The notes under the pieces are model-generated. The model searched no databases. It saw only the letters and a program-made list of their open reading frames with translations, and had not been told where the DNA came from. A stretch of 64,000 nt of DNA from assembly GCF_003144395.1 (NCBI RefSeq), contig NZ_PENZ01000010.1, positions 1 through 64,000 of the forward strand, in the 5' to 3' direction. This DNA is from Proteus faecis. GTDB lineage: Bacteria; Pseudomonadota; Gammaproteobacteria; Enterobacterales; Enterobacteriaceae. The translations under genes and the position numbers were made by a program. The stretch's first letter is position 1, and the number at the start of each line of letters is the position of its first letter. Below are positions 1 to 10,209 of this stretch, piece after piece.

Positions 1-126
1 CGGCGGGACTCGTCGTTTCTGCCCATGGAGGCCAGCGTAAATCCGTCACACAGACGGTTGCGGTCTAAGAAGTGGGAAGCCCCGCCCGACAGGGCGGGGA
101 GCAGTCACATTATTATTGCCTTATAG
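1..126 (+). mobile_element. 3' end of an IS200/IS605-family tnpB gene (cut by window edge)
   Basis: Frame 1 is open from the first base to a TAG at 124-126. It reads RRDSSFLPMEASVNPSH followed by a basic RSKKWEAPP segment. This resembles the poorly conserved C-terminal tail of TnpB/OrfB RNA-guided nucleases of IS200/IS605 elements, where coding sequence runs into the right-end hairpin of the element. The stretch is clearly GC-richer than the flanking AT-rich DNA, consistent with a mobile origin. Only the last 41 codons are visible, so the catalytic RuvC part and any tnpA lie to the left. I cannot tell whether the element is intact. The family call rests on the tail motif plus the hairpin at 80-99. 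Confidence 0.7.
80..99 (+). repeat. Right-end hairpin of the IS605-type element / omegaRNA 3' segment
   Basis: A perfect 8-bp GC stem, CCCCGCCC (80-87) with GGGCGGGG (92-99), has a 4-nt loop and lies inside the end of the tnpB frame. In IS200/IS605 elements such a subterminal hairpin is recognised by TnpA. The same region is the 3' end of the TnpB guide (omega/reRNA). The element probably ends close after AGCAGTCAC (about 108), where the sequence turns AT-rich. Confidence 0.6.
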
Positions 127-181
127 CCCTCTACTGACCTTTTCCATGATTAAGATCACAACTTATTAACATAATGAACTC

Positions 182-229
182 TTAATCACTGACTTCTCGT
201 TATGCTATAGATATCTCATCTGACCAGTC
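182..229 (+). promoter_or_regulatory. fadH promoter region with FadR-like operator
   Basis: A plausible -10 (TATAGA, 206-211) lies 18 bp after a weak -35 (TTAATC, 182-187). Just downstream, 213-229 read on the minus strand gives GACTGGTCAGATGAGAT. This matches about 13 of 17 positions of the FadR operator consensus, with a perfect ACTGGTCNGA half. A repressor site over the start point 15-30 bp before fadH fits repression of beta-oxidation genes in the absence of fatty acids. The match is by eye. Confidence 0.4.
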
Positions 230-232
230 TAA

Positions 233-2263
<2,031 letters not shown>

Positions 2264-2295
2264 ACCGTTAACGTAATGATAAAATGACAAAAAGA

Positions 2296-2330
2296 AACCC
2301 CACAAAATGTGGGGTTCTATTTTTTATTAT
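2296..2330. terminator. Terminator between convergent fadH and sstT
   Basis: The stem AACCCCACA (2296-2304) / TGTGGGGTT (2308-2316) has a 3-nt loop. It is followed on the plus strand by a T-rich tract (2317-2330) and preceded by an A-rich stretch, so it can serve both convergent genes. Confidence 0.85.
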
Positions 2331-2375
2331 TAATTATTATTTTTACCGCTCTTCCTGTCTTACTACTTACCCTTT

Positions 2376-3629
2376 TTACCCATTATTTTTTTCAGTTAAT
2401 GGATTATCTGAAATACGATTATCTTCAGCAATACAGACTGTTGCTGTAAAAAGAACATCTGTTGATGAGTTAAGTGCCGTTTCTGCTGAATCTTGTAACA
2501 CACCAATCATCACACCGACAGCAACAACTTGCATAGCGATATCATTGCTAATACCAAACATGCTACAAGCCAGTGGAATTAACAGTAAAGAACCGCCAGC
2601 AACACCAGATGCACCACAAGCACAAATTGCAGCAACAAGGCTTAATAACAATGCAGTTGGCACATCAACAGGCATACCTAATGTATTTACTGCGGCTAAT
2701 GTCAAAATGGTGATAGTAATTGCCGCACCACCCATATTGATGGTCGCACCTAATGGAATTGAAACAGAATAAGTATCTTCGTTTAAATTCATACGACGAC
2801 ACATTGCCATATTCACAGGAATATTTGCTGCTGAGCTACGTGTAAAGAAAGCAGTTACACCACTTTCACGCAGACATGCCCATACTAATGGATATGGATT
2901 ACTGCGGATTTTCCAAAATACAATCAGTGGGTTCACAACTAAAGCAACAAACAGCATACAACCAAGTAGTACTACCAGAACCTGTAAGTAGCCGGCAAGG
3001 ACTTCAAAACCTGTTGTTGCGATCGTTGATGAGACTAAACCAAAAATACCAATAGGCGCTAAGCGAATAACAACACGTACTACATTTGTTACTGCGTCAG
3101 CTAAATCTTGCGTTAAGACTTTAGTGGTATCACGAGCATGACGTAGTGCTAAGCCAAGCCCAATAGACCACGCTAAAATGCCCATATAGTTACCATTGAT
3201 AAGCGCATCAACAGGGTTTGCGACCACATTAACTAATACGCCTTTAAGAACTTCAGCAATATTCTCAGGTGGTGACAATTGTGATTCACTAACAACCAGC
3301 GTTAAAACTGATGGGAACACAAAACTAGCAACAACTGCGGTTAACGCAGCAAAGAACGTTGCTAACAGATATAAAATTAATACGGGACGAATATTCGATT
3401 TTTGCCCTTGACGATGATTAGCTATCGAAGCCATAACCAGTACCCATACTAAGATAGGCGCTACAGCTTTCAGTGCGCTAATAAACAGAGTACCTAATAG
3501 ACTCATCATCTTGGCAACTTCTGGCGCTAACCAAGCAAGTAAGATCCCTGCAATTAAACCAACGAGTATTTGTTTGACGAGGCTTCCCTTAAAGAACAGG
3601 CTGAAGACTCTGGATTGTTGTTTATCCAT
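2376..3629 (-). CDS. sstT: Serine/threonine:Na+ symporter
   Basis: SstT imports serine and threonine with sodium across the inner membrane and belongs to the dicarboxylate/amino acid:cation symporter (DAACS) family. I place the start at 3629, giving 417 aa against 414 in E. coli, because the family N-terminus is a short basic leader before [11 protein letters not shown] and a GGA motif precedes this ATG. The ATG 39 bp upstream has no ribosome-binding site. Family hallmarks are visible: the serine-rich [13 protein letters not shown] hairpin motif, [11 protein letters not shown] in a central helix, and [17 protein letters not shown] plus [10 protein letters not shown] near the C-terminus. The gene is alone, divergent from yqjA. 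Confidence 0.96.
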   Translation of the reverse strand: MDKQQSRVFSLFFKGSLVKQILVGLIAGILLAWLAPEVAKMMSLLGTLFISALKAVAPILVWVLVMASIANHRQGQKSNIRPVLILYLLATFFAALTAVVASFVFPSVLTLVVSESQLSPPENIAEVLKGVLVNVVANPVDALINGNYMGILAWSIGLGLALRHARDTTKVLTQDLADAVTNVVRVVIRLAPIGIFGLVSSTIATTGFEVLAGYLQVLVVLLGCMLFVALVVNPLIVFWKIRSNPYPLVWACLRESGVTAFFTRSSAANIPVNMAMCRRMNLNEDTYSVSIPLGATINMGGAAITITILTLAAVNTLGMPVDVPTALLLSLVAAICACGASGVAGGSLLLIPLACSMFGISNDIAMQVVAVGVMIGVLQDSAETALNSSTDVLFTATVCIAEDNRISDNPLTEKNNG

Positions 3630-4354
3630 AGCTATTCCATGACTTAAAATAATATTTAAAAAAGGCATTTTTGAGTGTTTGCAATGCCAGTATAAGGAAT
3701 TGAATCGCGCTGAAAAGCAGATTATGCAAAATATACAGCATTAACCATTTATGTTAACAATAAAATAACATAACTGTGATCATAATAGGGTTTTGTTCAT
3801 TTTAATACACCAATACAAAATGAAAGAAATTATTATTATCAGTAAGTTATATCTCATCATCTTGCTTGTTTTTTATTTTATTTCTCTTATTTTTAATTTT
3901 CTCAATCAACTGACCATCTTTTTTATTAACATTATCACTAACAACTACCCACTGTGCCCATCTTAAACTTGATTAAATAATAAACAAAAAAGTCAAACAA
4001 GATAACGTGTTAATTCTCTTAATTAATATTAAAAAATTATCTTTTATGATCGCTATAAAATAGAAAACACCCCATTGCATTATCCATCCTCTTGAGTTTT
4101 TCTTTTTAAAAACACCCTATTCTGAACTCAAAAAGAGATTTGATGTCTATTTTTCGAGATCCAATATCCATCTGTAAGTAATGTCGTTATTGAGTTAAAA
4201 AATTTTCTGTCTAGTTTTTCCTGATTTTGTTAGAGTGTTGCTGTTTTAAACAATGAAAAATAGACCCTATGAAGTAGAAAATGGGTAAATAGATTACAAC
4301 ACCTATTGATTTCATATTTACCCCCAAATGACTCAGTTTTAGGAAGCCTTTTAT
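3630..4354. other. 725-bp AT-rich intergenic region, no gene seen
   Basis: This divergent region between sstT and yqjA is very AT-rich with no convincing reading frame. The only structure I can point to is a perfect 9-bp inverted repeat, GGGTAAATA (4283-4291) / TATTTACCC (4315-4323). It lies 30-70 bp before yqjA and could be an operator or a leader stem. Confidence 0.6.
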
Positions 4355-5014
4355 ATGGAAATCGTAAGAGAGCTATTCTTGGCGCTATGGCACCAAGATT
4401 ACGAAACCTTAGCTAATCCTTCATTAATATGGATTATCTACATTTTATTATTCACCATACTATTCCTAGAAAACGGAGTATTGCCTGCAGCTTTCTTACC
4501 TGGAGATAGCTTATTAATTTTAGTAGGCGTGTTAATTGCTAAAGATACAATGGATTTTCCATTGACCTTACTGATTTTGACCGCAGGAGCGAGCCTGGGG
4601 TGTTGGTTGGGCTATCTTCAAGGGCGATGGCTTGGAAATACTAAATTAGTACGTAGTTGGCTATCGCATTTACCTGAACATTACCACCAGCGTGCACATG
4701 GGCTTTTTCATCGCCATGGCTTAGCCGCATTACTTATTGGTCGCTTTTTAGCGTTCGTTAGAACATTATTGCCAACAATTGCTGGCCTTGCTGGATTGAA
4801 CAATACTCGCTTTCAAATTTTCAACTGGTTAAGTGGACTTTTATGGGTTGGTATATTGACCACATTGGGTTATATGTTAGGTAATAGCCCACTATTTCGT
4901 CAGTATGAACATCATTTAATGAATATCCTTATGCTATTACCTGTTTGCCTATTAGTTATGGGATTAATTGGTAGTATCTGGGTTGTCATTAAAAAGAAAA
5001 AAGCGAAAGCATAA
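4355..5014 (+). CDS. yqjA: DedA-family inner-membrane protein YqjA
   Basis: YqjA is a DedA/SNARE-associated family membrane protein needed in E. coli for alkaline pH tolerance and envelope integrity, and proposed to be a proton-dependent transporter. DedA proteins are also linked to flipping of lipid carriers. The protein is 219 aa (E. coli 220). The functionally important acidic residues E39 (FLEN) and D51 (LPGD) are present, and the conserved arginine motif GRFLAFVRTLLPTIAG lies at about 130-145. Four to five membrane segments are apparent, with a lysine-rich C-terminus. In E. coli mzrA and yqjC follow; here they are absent, and yqjD comes next after a terminator. Confidence 0.95.
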   Translation: MEIVRELFLALWHQDYETLANPSLIWIIYILLFTILFLENGVLPAAFLPGDSLLILVGVLIAKDTMDFPLTLLILTAGASLGCWLGYLQGRWLGNTKLVRSWLSHLPEHYHQRAHGLFHRHGLAALLIGRFLAFVRTLLPTIAGLAGLNNTRFQIFNWLSGLLWVGILTTLGYMLGNSPLFRQYEHHLMNILMLLPVCLLVMGLIGSIWVVIKKKKAKA

Positions 5015-5073
5015 GATCTATCAAATAATATAAAGATTTTCCTACTGACATAAAAAGCAGTAAGAGAAATGAC

Positions 5074-5112
5074 AAAGGCCTGTTTCATTTATTTGAACAG
5101 GCCTTTATTTCA
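5074..5112 (+). terminator. Terminator after yqjA
   Basis: The stem AAAGGCCTGTT (5074-5084) / AACAGGCCTTT (5096-5106) is followed by ATTTCATTTT. Confidence 0.75.
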
Positions 5113-5276
5113 TTTTGCTATATACTCGTCTTAACATCGCCTCATCCCTTTAACTGTGAACATCTATTAAGATTTATCTCTTTTTTTTACCAATAAGTCG
5201 TTATTTAATTTCATTAAGCGGTAAAATTGGTCTATTGTTATAAGTACCATATCGATGTCTATTAAAGGAGTTACTT

Positions 5277-5582
5277 ATGTCTCATCAACATTCAAATGAA
5301 GATCTGCGTAATGAATTGAAATCTCTTGCTGATACTCTAGAAGAAGTGCTGAACTCCTCTGCAGATAAATCCAAAGAAGAAATCCAAAGCCTGCGTGCAA
5401 AAGCAGAATCGGCAATAAAAGGTTCTCGTGCAAAACTCAGTGATGCAGGTAGAGAAATTGTCGATAACACCAAAGAAATTGCCGGAAAAGCTGATAACTA
5501 TGTTCGTGAAAATCCATGGACAGGTATCGGTATTGGTGCCGCTGTTGGTGTTGTTCTTGGTGTTCTACTAGCAAAACGTTAA
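5277..5582 (+). CDS. yqjD: Membrane-anchored ribosome-binding protein YqjD (DUF883)
   Basis: The protein is 101 aa, identical in length to E. coli YqjD. In E. coli it is an RpoS-dependent protein that tethers 70S/100S ribosomes to the inner membrane in stationary phase. Residues 1-75 are charged and helical (repeated EELKSLADTLEEV-like heptads). They are followed by the DUF883 signature YVRENPWTGIGIGAAVGVVLGVLL, which forms the single C-terminal membrane anchor, and a basic AKR end. AGGAG (AAAGGAGTTACTT) precedes the ATG. It is the first gene of the yqjD-yqjE-yqjK cluster; yqjE begins 6 bp after its stop. Confidence 0.95.
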   Translation: MSHQHSNEDLRNELKSLADTLEEVLNSSADKSKEEIQSLRAKAESAIKGSRAKLSDAGREIVDNTKEIAGKADNYVRENPWTGIGIGAAVGVVLGVLLAKR

Positions 5583-5588
5583 TTTATA

Positions 5589-5999
5589 ATGAGTGATACT
5601 CAAAGACCACAGGGCCCCGCATCCGGGGTTCTGAATTCTCTCAGTAAGATTGGTGCTATCATGATAGACATGGTTGAAACACGCCTAAACTTGATTGCCG
5701 TTGAGCTGGAAGAAGAAAAAACCACACTTATCCAGCTTATTCTAATGGCTGGTATCACCTTATTATTAACCGCTTTTGGTTTAATGAGCCTACTTATTCT
5801 GATCTTTTGGGTTATTCCACCCGAATATCGAGTCTATGCTTTAGCCATCACCACGGCGACTTTACTTCTCTGTGCGCTAATTGGCGCCATCATGACATTA
5901 AGAAAAGCGCGCAACTCTACTTTGTTAGGCGATACTCGCCAGCAATTGGAATTAGATAAACGTCTTTTGGAGCAATATCATGATGAGCAGACAAAATAA
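5589..5999 (+). CDS. yqjE: Inner-membrane protein YqjE (holin-X superfamily III)
   Basis: The protein is 136 aa with two hydrophobic segments (about 48-75 and 85-110), flanked by an amphipathic N-terminal helix and a charged C-terminal tail (LELDKRLLEQYHDEQTK). This is the architecture of E. coli YqjE, Pfam family Actinobacterial holin-X. No biochemical function is established. It follows yqjD by 6 bp and overlaps yqjK by 20 bp, so the three genes are almost certainly co-transcribed and translationally coupled. Confidence 0.92.
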   Translation: MSDTQRPQGPASGVLNSLSKIGAIMIDMVETRLNLIAVELEEEKTTLIQLILMAGITLLLTAFGLMSLLILIFWVIPPEYRVYALAITTATLLLCALIGAIMTLRKARNSTLLGDTRQQLELDKRLLEQYHDEQTK

Positions 6000-6285
6000 G
6001 CAGGCTATCCTAGCAAGACGTAAAAAGCTGTTGTTGAATAAAATTCAGCAACAGCGCTCTGACTTAGGACAAAGCACACAAATTTGGCTTGATGTTACAG
6101 AGCCGTATGATAAAGCGTGGCGAATTTTAGTCTCTTTAAAGCCTGCGCTTTTAGTGGGCGCCAGTTTTATTTCTCTTTATAGTATTAAACATCCTAAAAA
6201 AATCATGCGGTTAGCTCAACGTACTATCGGTGCAATTGGCTTAATTCGTACGCTCCAAAACTCCTTCAAAAAAACCTCTGATTAA
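5980..6285 (+). CDS. yqjK: YqjK-like protein
   Basis: The protein is 101 aa, basic at the N-terminus (MSRQNKQAILARRKKLLLNK), with a possible membrane-associated segment near residues 60-75. It corresponds in size and position to E. coli YqjK (about 99 aa), third gene of the RpoS-linked yqjDEK group. Its start lies 20 bp inside yqjE. The function is unknown. The stop codon lies inside an inverted repeat (6281-6315). Confidence 0.88.
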   Translation: MMSRQNKQAILARRKKLLLNKIQQQRSDLGQSTQIWLDVTEPYDKAWRILVSLKPALLVGASFISLYSIKHPKKIMRLAQRTIGAIGLIRTLQNSFKKTSD

Positions 6286-6315
6286 CATTCAATTTTTTTG
6301 TCAAAGAATGTTAAT
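6281..6315 (+). terminator. Stem-loop at the end of yqjK
   Basis: A perfect 10-bp inverted repeat, ATTAACATTC (6281-6290) / GAATGTTAAT (6306-6315), spans the yqjK stop codon and has a T-rich loop. The sequence after it is only weakly T-rich. It may act as a weak terminator or as mRNA 3'-end protection. Confidence 0.45.
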
Positions 6316-6469
6316 TCTTCTTAATATCCTCTTCACTCAATTCACATTATTGTATATCTCACACCGTAGCCGTGGTTATTAATTCTAAAAATAGAAAATT
6401 AACCAACGAAAATACAAATATAAACAGATATACATTGCAGATAATAGAGTTTGATTAGGAATAAATATC

Positions 6470-6862
6470 ATGAAAAAATTTGAAGACATTGCGTTATTAA
6501 TTGCCCGTATTTTAATGCCGATTTTATTTATCAGCGCAGGCTACGGAAAAATTGGTGGTTATGAAGGCACACAGCAATATATGCAAGCAATGGGTGTCCC
6601 TGGTTTCTTATTACCATTAACTATTCTTTTAGAATTAGGTGGTGGATTAGCTATCTTATTTGGTTTCTTAACCCGTACTACAGCAATCTTTACCGCGGTA
6701 TTTACACTTCTCACCGCATTACTGTTCCACAGTAATTTTGCTGAAGGGATGAACCAATTGATGTTTATGAAAAATATGACCATTGCTGGTGGATATTTAT
6801 TACTGGTTATCACAGGCCCTGGTAAATGGAGCTTAGATCGTATTTTCAATAAAAATTGGTAA
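6470..6862 (+). CDS. yqjF: DoxX-family inner-membrane protein YqjF
   Basis: The protein is 130 aa (E. coli YqjF 130) with four hydrophobic segments and the DoxX-family pattern GYGKIGGYEGTQQYM near residues 24-38. Its physiological role is unclear. In E. coli the yqjF promoter is activated by the LysR regulator YhaJ in response to breakdown products of 2,4-dinitrotoluene and it is used as a nitroaromatic sensor. Here yhaJ lies immediately downstream, on the opposite strand; the E. coli intervening genes yqjG, yhaH and yhaI are missing. Two terminator hairpins follow. Confidence 0.94.
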   Translation: MKKFEDIALLIARILMPILFISAGYGKIGGYEGTQQYMQAMGVPGFLLPLTILLELGGGLAILFGFLTRTTAIFTAVFTLLTALLFHSNFAEGMNQLMFMKNMTIAGGYLLLVITGPGKWSLDRIFNKNW

Positions 6863-6881
6863 TCACGAATTTAGAAACAAA

Positions 6882-6948
6882 AAAGATCCTCTAGGGGATC
6901 TTTAACTCGATAAGAACCCTATGTTTTAAATATAGGGTTCTTTTTTAA
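6882..6948. terminator. Tandem terminators between yqjF and yhaJ
   Basis: Hairpin 1 is AAAGATCC (6882-6889) / GGATCTTT (6896-6903). Hairpin 2 is AAGAACCCTAT (6912-6922) / ATAGGGTTCTT (6932-6942), followed by a T run. Hairpin 2 is the stronger. They separate the convergent genes. Confidence 0.85.
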
Positions 6949-7046
6949 CGATATTAGTATAATTTTCATTAACTTCTTTTCTATTATCCCCACAATGACT
7001 CTGTGAGCGATTATCTCTAAACATAAAAAATTATCTAATAACAAAA

Positions 7047-7949
7047 CTATTTTTTATCATTCGCAAAGAGTTTAGGTATTTCACGTAGACACCAAGATTT
7101 AGCTTCACCCATGCTGTCTCTTCGCCATGCCATAATAATATTATTTTCATGATGGTATTCCGGGCCAACAACACGTAAACGCCCTTCTTTAATATCATCT
7201 TCAATTAAATCAATCGGCATTGTCGCCACACCTAAACCCGCAATTAACGCTCGACGTTTATCTTCAATAGAACTCACCGTTAAACGGCGCTGTTTATCTA
7301 ATAGTAGTACAGTTAAAACTGGGCGCTCTCTTGCCGTGTCTGCAATTGCAATGCCTCGATATTTTAAGCGAGTTTCTTCGGCTAATGGCTCAGGTTCGTT
7401 ATGGATAGGGTGATCTGGGCTGGCAACATAAACGCTGGTGGTATTGTATAAAGGGCGAAAGTTGATTTCAGAAGAAGTGCGAAAATGCATATCGGGCGAA
7501 ATCACAATATCACATTTACCACTTTCTAAGCTTTCCCATGCCCCTGCAAGTACTTCAGTGACTAAGGAAAGTTGCGTATTTGATTTTTCAGCCAGTTTGT
7601 CAACCAAAGGAAAGAGTCTAGATGCGGGAGTCAATGCTTCACAAACAATGGTGATATGTGGTTCCCAACCCCTTGCTAAAGCTTCTGCATCTGACGTTAA
7701 TTTGTCAGCAGCCTCAAGTAATATGCGCCCTCTATCAAGCAACATTCTACCGACATTGGTAAATTTTGTTCTATGACCAGAGCGGTCGAAAAGAACAACA
7801 TCTAAATCTTCTTCTAATTTTTGCATGGTATAACTGAGTGCCGATGGAACTCGATTTAGTTCATCAGCAGCAGCTGCAAAACTCCCTCTACGATCAATGG
7901 CATCCATGACTCGTAAAGATTCCAACGTAATGGCTTTGTCTTTACTCAT
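7047..7949 (-). CDS. yhaJ: LysR-family transcriptional regulator YhaJ
   Basis: The N-terminal winged helix-turn-helix (residues about 6-65, AIDRRGSFAAAADEL...SALSYTMQKLEEDL) is nearly identical to E. coli YhaJ. It is followed by the LysR effector-binding domain, ending in the conserved MAWRRDSMGEAKSWCLREIPKLF. I start at 7949 (300 aa; E. coli 298), because the in-frame codon 18 bp upstream is TTG and family members begin at the MxKxxAITLE region. YhaJ activates yqjF and, in pathogenic E. coli, virulence genes. It is divergent from yhaK, with the shared promoter in the 113-bp gap, as expected for an autoregulated LysR pair. Confidence 0.95.
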   Translation of the reverse strand: MSKDKAITLESLRVMDAIDRRGSFAAAADELNRVPSALSYTMQKLEEDLDVVLFDRSGHRTKFTNVGRMLLDRGRILLEAADKLTSDAEALARGWEPHITIVCEALTPASRLFPLVDKLAEKSNTQLSLVTEVLAGAWESLESGKCDIVISPDMHFRTSSEINFRPLYNTTSVYVASPDHPIHNEPEPLAEETRLKYRGIAIADTARERPVLTVLLLDKQRRLTVSSIEDKRRALIAGLGVATMPIDLIEDDIKEGRLRVVGPEYHHENNIIMAWRRDSMGEAKSWCLREIPKLFANDKK

Positions 7950-8062
7950 TATACTTATCTCTATCAAATAATTTGATTATAGGCACCAGATTAACTTGCT
8001 AACAATAGACAGTCCATACCTCTATGATAAATATATTGATAAACTACTCGAAAAATACCGCT

Positions 8063-8767
8063 ATGATAAAATACAGAACAGCACAACAGTGTGGTAAAGC
8101 GGATTATGGCTGGCTACAAGCTCGCTACACATTTTCCTTTGGCCACTACTTTGACCCCCATTTTTTAGACTATGGCACGCTAAGAGTTCTCAACCAAGAG
8201 GTGCTTGCACCAAATTCTGAATTTAAAGCAAAGACTTACCCTCATGTTGACGTGGTTAATCTTATCCTTCAAGGGGAAGCAACATACCTTGATAATATGG
8301 GGCGTACAGTAACAGCAAAAGAAAATGAGTGTTTACTGATTTCACCACATAATACTGATACATATATAGAGAAAAACAGTAGCCCTGATACGCCATTAAC
8401 TCGTATTCAGTTATGGTTAAATGCTTGCCCACAACAAGAAAGTTTAGCCTCACAAAAATTGGCATTAAATGAAAATTTAAAATATCAATTGTTAGCATCA
8501 CCTACAGGTGATAATGGCTCATTAATGTTAAGGCAAACTATTTGGCTTTATCATATTCATTTGCAAACAGGAGATGAAGTTACACTGCCAATAAAAGGAC
8601 AGAAAGGTTTTTTACAATCCATAAAAGGTGGCACCTATTTGCAAACATCAACTCAAGAAACTGGGCAAATTCAGTGTGGTGATGGCGCGTTTATTCAAGA
8701 TAGCCATAGTATCACGTTAAAAAGCTCAACTGAGTTTCGTGGTTTATTTATTGATATTATTTCGTGA
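8063..8767 (+). CDS. yhaK: Pirin-like bicupin YhaK
   Basis: The protein matches E. coli YhaK (233 aa) along its length: TAQQCGKADYGWLQARYTFSFGHYFDP is the pirin-type cupin N-terminus and a second cupin domain follows. E. coli YhaK is a redox-sensitive cytoplasmic bicupin of unknown reaction. I place the start at 8063 (234 aa), where homology begins. An in-frame ATG at 8024 would add 13 unrelated residues, and neither has a clear ribosome-binding site. It lies divergently from yhaJ and is probably under its control. Confidence 0.92.
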   Translation: MIKYRTAQQCGKADYGWLQARYTFSFGHYFDPHFLDYGTLRVLNQEVLAPNSEFKAKTYPHVDVVNLILQGEATYLDNMGRTVTAKENECLLISPHNTDTYIEKNSSPDTPLTRIQLWLNACPQQESLASQKLALNENLKYQLLASPTGDNGSLMLRQTIWLYHIHLQTGDEVTLPIKGQKGFLQSIKGGTYLQTSTQETGQIQCGDGAFIQDSHSITLKSSTEFRGLFIDIIS

Positions 8768-8795
8768 TAGCTGATTTAGATTGGTGTAAAAGCAG

Positions 8796-8835
8796 AAAAC
8801 CCTCGAAACACAATGTGAATCGAGGGTTTTTTATG
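8796..8835. terminator. Bidirectional terminator for yhaK and rnpB
   Basis: The stem AAAACCCTCGA (8796-8806) / TCGAGGGTTTT (8820-8830) has T-rich sequence on both outer sides. It lies directly past the mature 3' end of RNase P RNA on the minus strand and downstream of yhaK on the plus strand. Confidence 0.85.
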
Positions 8836-9208
<373 letters not shown>

Positions 9209-9217
9209 AGGGTGCGG

Positions 9218-9246
9218 ATTATAGGGATTTTGGTGGAAAATGTATA
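9218..9246 (-). promoter_or_regulatory. rnpB promoter
   Basis: On the minus strand a consensus -10 TATAAT (9218-9223) lies 17 bp downstream of TATACA (9241-9246, 4/6 match to TTGACA). A GC-rich discriminator leads to the RNA start near 9208, as expected for a stringently controlled stable-RNA promoter. Confidence 0.75.
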
Positions 9247-9269
9247 GCGAAAGAAGCTAAAAAATCACT

Positions 9270-10148
9270 TTACTCGTCTTGGGCTTGACCATTTTGCTCG
9301 ATAACATGTTTATAGAGCGCATTTTTCTTCACACCATAAATCTCAGCAGTGACTGCTGCCGCTTTTTTCAGTGGTAACTCTTTTTGTAAAATTGCGAGTG
9401 TCCGCAATACTTCTGGGGAAAAATCATCATCAATGAGTTTTTCATACCCTTCAACAATTAATACCATTTCACCTTTACGACGGTTTTCATCTTCAAGAAC
9501 CCATTTAAGCAGTTCACCAACAGGCATACCTTGAATAGTTTCCCACGTTTTTGTGAGCTCTCTCGCTAATACTACGTAGCGATCTTTCCCCCAAACTGTC
9601 ACCATATCAGCTAAACTATCTAACAAGCGATGCGTTGATTCATAAAAAATCAATGTACGAGGCTCTTCTGATAATGCGCGTAAACAGTCCTGACGACTTT
9701 TTGTTTTTGCGGGTAAAAAACCTTCATAACAAAAACGATCAGAAGGAAGCCCTGCCGCAGACAGTGCCGTGATAGCAGCACAAGCACCAGGTAATGGCAC
9801 AACATTTATGCCATTTTTACGACATTGATTGACTAAATGATAGCCAGGATCGTTAATTAATGGTGTACCTGCATCAGAGACTAATGCGATACTTAGCCCC
9901 TGTTGTAATTTGCTAATTAATTGATCTGCTTTTTGCTGTTCATTATGATCATGTAACGCATACAAACGTGCGTTAATGGCAAAATGCTGTAATAGAAGCC
10001 CTGTATGACGGGTATCTTCTGCAGCAATTAAATCGACATGAGACAGCACATCAAGTGCCCGCTGGGTGATATCGCCCAGATTACCAATAGGTGTGGGTAC
10101 TATGTACAGTGTGGATGTCGTTACCGCTGCTCGATTAGGTTGATTCAT
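9270..10148 (-). CDS. rsmI: 16S rRNA (cytidine(1402)-2'-O)-methyltransferase
   Basis: RsmI uses S-adenosylmethionine to methylate the ribose of C1402 in the 16S rRNA decoding centre. The protein is 292 aa (E. coli 286). It has the tetrapyrrole-methylase fold signature [19 protein letters not shown] at residues 13-31, AEDTRHTG near 43, and the glycine-rich [13 protein letters not shown] loop near 90. It diverges from lpoA across about 60 bp, the standard enterobacterial arrangement. The C-terminus differs from E. coli but is in frame. Confidence 0.96.
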   Translation of the reverse strand: MNQPNRAAVTTSTLYIVPTPIGNLGDITQRALDVLSHVDLIAAEDTRHTGLLLQHFAINARLYALHDHNEQQKADQLISKLQQGLSIALVSDAGTPLINDPGYHLVNQCRKNGINVVPLPGACAAITALSAAGLPSDRFCYEGFLPAKTKSRQDCLRALSEEPRTLIFYESTHRLLDSLADMVTVWGKDRYVVLARELTKTWETIQGMPVGELLKWVLEDENRRKGEMVLIVEGYEKLIDDDFSPEVLRTLAILQKELPLKKAAAVTAEIYGVKKNALYKHVIEQNGQAQDE

Positions 10149-10209
10149 TGTTTATTCCGAATGACCGATTTAAAATTGAGCATAATTATAAAACATCACT
10201 GGGTACAGT

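Noticed and set aside
2284-2772. 162-codon plus-strand frame
   Set aside because: It begins in the fadH/sstT terminator and runs antisense through sstT; it has no homology of its own.
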